DNA from: Nectonema munidae
Lineage: Eukaryota; Nematomorpha; Nectonematoida; Nectonematidae
NCBI GenBank assembly: GCA_030549495.1
Contig: JAUIRK010001057.1
Coordinates: 62,001-126,000, forward strand
Length of the DNA stretch: 64,000 bases
Direction: 5' to 3'
Shown here: positions 57,722 to 64,000 of the stretch, piece after piece
Position numbering within the stretch: position 1 is the first letter of the stretch
Layout of the letters: each line of letters opens with the position of its first letter
Notes under the pieces: generated by a model
Told to the model about the DNA's origin: nothing
What the model saw: the letters and a program-made list of their open reading frames with translations, nothing else
Databases searched by the model: none
Position numbers and translations under genes: made by a program

Positions 57722-58905
57722 ACAGGCAACAATGAGTGTGAGATTTCTGGCTCACATGATACCCCCGCCTTTGAGCGGATAATACCAATATGGGGTGATC
57801 TGTATTCCAGATAAAGTAATTAAAATGCATTTATACATACACATATCTGCAGGTAGGTGTGGAATAATAAACAAAAAATCACATTTTCTGAAATACACAT
57901 CTAAAATGCAGGGATAAAAATCGCCATGTTTAGCGTATGCAGTTTATTGTACCTTTATCACTGTTTTTGATTGATTTTCAAAAAAATAAGCATGACCATG
58001 TTCTGGTGTTTATTTATTTTGAAAATCAATCAAAACCTGTCAAAAAGGAGAATCGTTAATTTAATAGAGGTAATATTTTTTGATGAAAATCAATCAAATT
58101 TGTTAATAAAAAGAGATTTAAAATAGTTATTTACATCAAAATTCTTTTTTATCAACTATATTTATAACTAGCCGGTGCGGTGGTCGTTTTGATCTTAATT
58201 TACCAACACTCTACCAATAATCCTATGTTTCGAGCGAAGACAGAAACCACTACGGGACCGGCTAGTAACAAAATAAATACATAAAAAAGATAATGGCTGA
58301 GGTGTGGGGGTGGGGAATAATGTTCACTCTAAGCTGGTGTAAGCAGCAGCGCAATTGCGCAGTGATTTTTTTATATTTGCGCAGCAGTTTTGACTTTAGT
58401 GCAGCAACTAAATACGGAAAAAAAATTTGGTAATGTTGCACTATCCGTGAATTGATGAAAAGCCATTTTAATTGGAAAGAAGTTCATCAATGAAATGGTG
58501 CTATCATACGTCAATCTCACAATAATATCAAGAGTGGAGATGATGAGTTTTTTTTGAGATCATTTTTTTCCCGATAAGATATAACTAAATATTAAATATT
58601 TCTTTAAAAAATTGCGTAGTTGTTTTTGATTTAAATATTTTTTGCCCAGATGATTTTATTTTTGCGCAAACAACAAAAAAATTGGTGGTTTGACTAATCA
58701 TAAAGAAAGAAATTAAATTGAGCCAAAGGATGAAGCTATAGACAGAAAAATTCAAAATATACAATTTTTTAAAATAGGCAACAATGAGTATGGCTTACTG
58801 GCTCAGATGACACCCACGTGCGGAGCGGTTCATACCAATGAATATATGTATGAAAATTATATACCGACTTTTATGGGTGGGGGTTGTATTCGAGAATGTC
58901 TAGCT
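57722..58905 (+). repeat. Pair of direct repeats ~1.05 kb apart
   Basis: 57722-57815 and 58774-58870 share GGCAACAATGAGT, CTGGCTCA-ATGAYACCC, GAGCGG and ATACCAAT. Between them lie AAAATCAATCAAAACCTGTC motifs as at 780-1160, the MITE at 58168, and GCGCA-rich text at 58345-58400. No ORF. Confidence 0.5.
58168..58265. mobile_element. Small MITE, possibly PIF/Harbinger type
   Basis: Ends CTAGCCGGTgCGGTGG / CCACTaCGGgACCGGCTAG with TAA on both sides (58165-58167, 58266-58268). A three-base TAA duplication fits PIF/Harbinger. Only 98 bases, no coding. Confidence 0.6.
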
Positions 58906-58909
58906 AATA

Positions 58910-60270
58910 ACAACTAAATAAACAAGACCCTTTGTTGATACTAAATCAATAATAGCTTAGTACTTCTTGGGTAAGCAGAGACGCTCAGGGTAGAAGATGT
59001 TCAAGAAACATAATTTTTCCACACCTGTCGAAAAGGTAATTCTAAAAATGTGAAAGATGCAATAAATATTTTATAGAAATGGTTAGCGCATTTATGAATT
59101 CAACAGATACAGGTAATATTCAACTTCGCTTCTACATTCAAATCGAGAATTTGCTGGCTTCATTCACTTGTCTTTTATATTTCGGCAATCAAAGGATCAA
59201 CAGATTGACGTGAAATATCTCTTACATTAGTGACATACATTAGTGACGAAAATGATTTGAGTAACCAGCTGTAATGATGATTTTTACACTTTTTTATCAT
59301 ATGTTAATTTTTTGTCTGGCTTTTGAAAATTTCAGTATTTCAAAACAATACTAGGCACATGAAAACATAACAGAATGTTATAAAACACTGAAAAATAATT
59401 ACAATATTATGATTTGCCACAACTTTAAATGTCAAACTAAACCCCACAAAAGCCTAAGTTTGCAAAAAATCTCCATGTGATACAGAACGCCTAAACATCT
59501 CATAACATCACGAAAAACATTTAAATACTTAAAAAAGCAAAGAAGCTTTAAATTTAAGATAAAAAAACATTTAAAAATTTACAAACTTGTTTAAAACTGC
59601 CGAAAACTAAAAAATTTAAAATAGGAATATTTTTTTGACGTTTTATAGGCATTGTAATGTTTTGATGTGATTTGTGATTTTTGAATATTTTGGGAAAATT
59701 TGAAGCGTTTTTGTGTTTTTATATCCCAAACACTAGATTAGTAAAACTTTTTACTTGACTACGAGTAATCAAATTTCTTTACAACCTGAATTTTAATTCT
59801 AACAACTGAATGCAATTATACTTTCCTATCTTTAATTTTTTTATTCATGATTATATTCACTTTAATAACTAGTTTGTAAACCTAAATAAAAAATTAATTT
59901 TTTTTCTTCAAATTTCAAAGATATGTCAAATAAAGATTTTTTGTAAATAAAACAAAAAGTTAACTAAAACATTTAAAATTTAATTAACGTAAACTAAAAA
60001 ACTCAGCATACGACAATTTTTTAAGTACAAAATTTTTTTTATAAAACAGCAAATATTTTTGGACTTTGTGTGTATCATAACACTTTCTTAATATAATTTG
60101 TGTTTTAACTGATTTTAAGAACACATTCCCACAAATCTGCACCTTTGCTATTGTGTTCAAGAACTCTATAAAGAAAATAACACTATAGATTAAGAAATTT
60201 TAGAAATTTAGCCTTTCAAAACGGTTCCAAATAAAAATATTTATATAATTTAAAAAAATCGTGAAAATCA
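58910..60270. other. AT-rich spacer, no gene seen
   Basis: A worn GGGTAGAAGATGTTC patch near 58990-59030 is the only G+C-richer part. Nothing supported. Confidence 0.35.
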
Positions 60271-60276
60271 AAAATT

Positions 60277-60413
60277 AGGGGGCATTTTTTCCTACTTTTT
60301 AATTGGGGCATTTTTTCCAGGGGCATTTATTCCGGGGCATTTTTTTTTGTGGCATTTTTTCTGGGGGCAGGTTTTCTGGGGGCATTTTTTGAGGTGGCAT
60401 TTTTACATACAAC
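60277..60413 (+). repeat. GGGGCATTTTTT tandem repeat
   Basis: Seven or eight copies of GGGGCATTTTTTCC with variable spacers of 0-12 bases. Strand-asymmetric (G and T on plus). No ORF. Confidence 0.8.
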
Positions 60414-60507
60414 CAAAATTATAGCTAGCTTTCAAGTACTTGCGCCTGTTGTCAATTTCAACGAACCAACCAAATTAAATTATAAAATAATAAAAAATCT
60501 TACTTAA

Positions 60508-60637
60508 CCAGTTAACGACCAGAATAATCAGACGATCTCTAGTATAAAGCAGAAGATTTTTATTAAAGAGCATTAATAAACGCAGACGATTCACATTTTT
60601 GTAAAGTCGACATATGTCGACTGTGGTCGATAACCGG
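60508..60637 (+). mobile_element. piggyBac-type MITE, subfamily 1
   Basis: TTAA at 60504-60507 and 60638-60641. Ends CCAGTTAACGACCAG / CTGTGGTCGATAACCGG. CAGACGAT and GCAGACGAT inside. Close relative of 7554-7672. Confidence 0.87.
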
Positions 60638-61016
60638 TTAAACTATGCATTGGGCCAGCCTTTCACAACTTATATTATTCTTTATTACCCATTTTTAAAT
60701 TTGCCTATTTTTGTTATCTAACTATTCAATCAAAATTTACCTATCGCTTCTTAGCCCACATTTGAAAGTTTTGCTTAAATATTTCCTTGAATTTTCCATT
60801 GGTATTTAGCTAAAAAAAAAGTAGACAAAATATATGCAGATAATAATTACACAAATTAGCATGTATAATAAGGTAAGTGCTATATGCTAAATGTTATGAT
60901 CTTGCCTTATTATGAATGAAATTCATTTGCTGATAAATTCAGTTTTAAAGGGTGTTTTAAACTTGTAGATCTTTTTGTAATAGTATTCATTATAAAAAAA
61001 GTTTCTATATACTGAC

Positions 61017-61232
61017 TTAATGCTTAAATTTTCGGTGGCCGTTATATTTGTTAAGTGCAGGATTACTAAATAATATTCGAATTTTATTTGAATTTTGAGG
61101 CCTATCTTGGAAAATATGTTTGGGTGTAAGGTTGTTTAGACATGGACTTTTGGTTCGAGTGATATTGTGTTGAAATCGGGGTATCGTAACTTGCTTACAA
61201 TTAATTCGATAAAATTCGCGCAAACTATTTTC
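61017..61232 (-). CDS. Candidate terminal exon, unknown protein
   Basis: Seventy-one codons and a stop after acceptor GTTTTTTAAG, beginning ENSLREFYRINCKQV, basic and Asn-rich. A second frame is open for 31 codons, and a good donor (ATT|GTAAGC) lies 35 bases in, so the true exon could be much shorter. No polyA signal seen close by. Function unknown. Confidence 0.35.
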   Translation of the reverse strand, partial: ENSLREFYRINCKQVTIPRFQHNITRTKSPCLNNLTPKHIFQDRPQNSNKIRILFSNPALNKYNGHRKFKH

Positions 61233-61350
61233 CTTAAAAAACCCCATTGTACTTCTACCTTAAAAGTAAAATAAGAATTTTTTTTCATTTTATACAGATT
61301 ATATTTTCTTGGTTTAAACATAGAATAAATTTAAAGAAAAAAAGTTTGTC

Positions 61351-61440
61351 GTATAGAAAGCAGTGTTTCTCAGCCTTATTTGAGTTGTGGCCCCCTTTAA
61401 AAAATTTTAAAATTACCATTGCCCCCTTCCATTGATGTGG
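61351..61440 (+). mobile_element. hAT-type terminus, solo
   Basis: CAGTGTTTCTCAGCCTTATT then TGTGGCCCCC, a hAT (Charlie-like) left end. The matching right end was not found before the piggyBac start at 61743. Confidence 0.45.
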
Positions 61441-61742
61441 ATTTAAGTTTTTCTTTTTTCAACCTCTACTTTTTCAAACAAAAAATTTAATAAGTACTTT
61501 GTTTAAAAAAAGTTTTCTGTTGCATTGCTTTAATAATGGGAAGCTTGGGATTGGTGTTGTTTTACTATTTTATCAATATTCGGGTTTAAAGATATTAGTG
61601 AGAAGCGCAATTCTCCTTTTTTTCCCTATTGCGAGATCAATTCGAGTTTTTGACAACAGTTGCATAACTTTGCGAAAGCCTGACTGGACCAAATAAGATG
61701 TAGGAAAAGGAAGTAAAAATATTTTCATGTTTTTCCATTTAA

Positions 61743-64000
61743 CCTTTGTTACCCCTTTGGGTCCATTTGGACTCATTATCAAATTTAATTACCTATTGAC
61801 TAGAACTTTGTCAAGCTTTTTGGTCTCTTTTTTATGACTTTGATTGTAAGTCACCTTTGTTCGTTTTCAAATGTTTTATTGTCATTAACTGTTCATATTT
61901 TCTCTGTAATAAAAATTGTAACACATAGCCCCTTTGGGTCCATTTGGTCTGTAGCGGAAAAAATATATGTATATACATATAATTATAAAAATATTGGAAA
62001 ATATGTAGTTGTTGTAGTAAGAATATAAATACTTTTTCAACTATTTCAAATTTGAGTACTCACAGTACAATTTTCTGTGGAACAGTTATAAGTATTACAA
62101 AAGTAAAAGAAAATTTTCTTTCGATATATTCACTTTAAGGAAAGCTGTCACTTATATAATATATAGCATGAAGATAATTTTATATTGTATCAACTATTAT
62201 GCACACACACACACACACTTGTACCTGTCTTATAATTACATCTTGAATTATTTGTTTGCGTAGGCATAGGAATGCAATAAAGATGGATGTTTATAAAAAT
62301 TTACCGGAAATTATTAGTATCATTTAGAGTTTTTTTTATTCAAACTGGTGTGCACATTCTGCTTCATCTTATTTGTTCAAAGATAATAGGAATGGTGAAT
62401 CTTATTTTTTGTTTTAAAGTTGCTGTAAAAAAATAGGTGTTGCAATTTTACGTCTTGTAATTCTTCTTCTTTCTGAAATCATTTATATTTACCTTTTGTT
62501 GTTTCAAAACTATTTTTTTTCTGTATAAATCATTTTTGTACAAACATCAAATAAAATGTTAAATCCAAAAATAATTTGCCTATTCCTAAATCAAAGATAT
62601 AATACTGTGTCAGATATATCAGATGCTGAATATGAGTTTGAAAATCAAGATAAAGTCTGATTTATGAAAGTAAATTCTTCTTCCGAAAGTGAAGCAAATT
62701 TGGTTGAAAACGAAAGTTTGGCTGAAAAATCAAAGGATAATAATAAAATTGATTGGAGTACTAAGCCTTCTTCTTCGTGTGGACGACGTGTTGCATCAAA
62801 TATAATTCTAGGCCCACCTAGACCCAAACGTTACGGTATTTCGAGAGTCGATGATGAAGCGGCTTCATTGTTACTGTTTTCCCTCAAAAAATTAAAAAGA
62901 TTATTATTGAAAATATCAACAAAAAAGAACAAGTTATTTTTGGTAAGAATTGGATGGCTTTGGATGATATAGAGCTGAATGCCTTTTTAGGGGTTTTGAA
63001 TTTGCTGGGTTGGTACAAATCAAAGAACGAAGCTTCGATAAATCTTTGGAGTTGTAAGAATGGAAGATCAAATTTCGCAGTCATAATGACAAGGCATCAT
63101 TTTGAAAATATTTGTGTCGCTCTAAGATTCGATGAATTTTCGACAAGAAAATGCAGAAAATGTGAAGATAAATTTGCTCAAATCAGGAAATTATGGAGCG
63201 AGTGGAGTTCGATTTCTAAAAAATTATACAACCTAAATTTTTTCATTACTGTTGATGAGCAGTTGAAAGCGTTTCGCTGTAAAGCCCCGTTCAAGCAGAA
63301 CCTTCCCAATAAACCAGCCAAATATGCAATAAAATTTTGGACACTCTGTGACTCTATTTCGTTTTACAGTTGGAGAACCATATCTTATCTTGAAAAAATT
63401 TTAATCTGCCCATATAAAACATATCTGAATCCGTTGTATTAGAATTATGCAAAAATTTGAAAGTCTACAATATCACATCTGATCATTTTTTTTCTTTTTT
63501 TCGCTTGCACAAAACTTTTGAGCAAAAACTTAACTTCCATTGGAACTATGAGGAAAAATAAGACTTCTTTGCCTGAAAATTTTGGATCACACAAAGTAAT
63601 CTTTTTATTGATATTTTCAATATTTTTATTCTTTTTTAGGGAAGGTATTTTTGTTCACTAAGGACACTACAATACTTTCTTATTTACTGAAAATAATAAA
63701 ACTGTCATTATGCAAAGTACTTTTTCATGATAAAAATGAAATTTCGGAGACAGAAAAAACTGCCAAAAATTATTGCTGATTTCAATAAAACCAAAAGAGG
63801 TGTAGACTCGTTTGATCAAATGGTTCCTCTTTACACAATGAGTCATTAACAAATCGCTGGCCTGTGGCCGTTTTTCATAATATTCTAGATATATCAGCAT
63901 TCAATGCTTATATTCTTTTTACCGAAATAAATCACAGCTGGAAACAAAATTGTCCATAGAAGCGAAGATTGTTTCTTCAATCTTTAGGTAAGCAGATTGC
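61743..64000 (+). mobile_element. Second piggyBac-like transposon, runs off the window
   Basis: TTAA at 61739-61742 precedes CCTTTGTTACCCCTTTGGG. The phrase CCCTTTGGGTCCATTTGG occurs again at 61929, a likely subterminal repeat. The transposase occupies 62550 to past 63970. The element's right end lies outside the window. The left boundary is inferred from the TTAA and the duplicate phrase. Confidence 0.65.
62550..63990 (+). pseudogene. piggyBac transposase (second copy), broken
   Basis: Acidic N-terminus (SSSESEANLVENES at 62664), a GPPRPKRYGISRV block, then after a frameshift the DDE_Tnp_1_7 core at 62954-63442: DDIELNAFLGVLNLLGWYKS, LRFDEFSTRK, the hallmark ITVDEQLKAFRCKAPFKQ, NKPAKYAIKFWTLCDS. 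Further pieces (63740-63990) read KRGVDSFDQM-like and WPVAVFHNILDISAFNAYIL text in more than one frame. At least three frameshifts or stops. Only distantly similar to the first piggyBac, so from another lineage. Confidence 0.82.

Noticed and set aside
61743-62660. Host gene starting near 62664 (acidic Ser/Glu-rich ORF)
   Set aside because: It is the acidic N-terminus of the second piggyBac transposase, followed by its core domain.
1-64000. CRISPR array, prokaryotic operon, rRNA or LTR/virus-like element
   Set aside because: Tandem repeats here have no spacer structure, genes have eukaryotic splice sites, and no gag/pol/env, capsid or paired LTR text was seen.

Overview
The window is a gene-poor, strongly AT-rich piece of an animal nuclear genome. 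Exons are short, introns are kilobases long, and there are polyA-type signals and dozens of transposon remnants. The mix (hAT, piggyBac and their TTAA-flanked MITEs, pogo/Tigger, non-LTR LINEs, a tRNA-derived SINE, G/C-homopolymer MITEs) suits an invertebrate, probably an arthropod such as a parasitic copepod. That placement is inference. No rRNA gene, true tRNA gene, CRISPR array or prokaryotic operon was seen, and no LTR or virus-like element was recognised.

Host genes. All supported exons lie on the minus strand. The best is a six-exon gene read from 17444 down to 4577. Every intron has GT/AG ends and every junction keeps phase, giving the last ~449 residues of a single-pass membrane protein with a long cytoplasmic tail; I do not recognise the family. 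A second gene has a first coding exon at 41166-41369 with a PPxY-bearing, proline-rich, LITAF-like N-terminus. A phase-compatible Ala-rich 3' exon lies at 33901-34005; the LITAF zinc domain was not found. Weaker exon candidates lie at 23714-23838, 28741-28819, 47664-47774 and 61017-61232. A repeat-built Lys/Asn-rich ORF lies on the plus strand at 51593-52252.

Layout. 1-3.4 kb: degenerate and 152-bp tandem repeats. 4.4-17.4 kb: the membrane-protein gene, its introns holding a hAT fragment, a Tigger element with a nested piggyBac MITE, a SINE, an A/C-rich block and a TIR element. 17.6-21.7 kb: a piggyBac element split by a hAT. 21.9-28.8 kb: a LINE 3' end, a pogo-like end and a 3.1-kb element with ~300-bp inverted repeats. 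29-38.3 kb: several hAT elements and MITEs, a Tigger fragment and the LITAF-like 3' exon. 39-47.3 kb: four piggyBac MITEs, a ZBED-type hAT and a duplicated dispersed repeat. 48-51.4 kb: repeats and a LINE reverse-transcriptase fragment with a YADD box. 51.6-57.6 kb: the repeat-built ORF and a 92-bp satellite array split by a 2.6-kb transposon with a TA target site. 57.7-64 kb: small repeats, another MITE and a second piggyBac element running off the window end.

The genes do not form a pathway. The main story is host exons dispersed in introns expanded by successive, often nested, cut-and-paste transposons whose order can be read from their target-site duplications.
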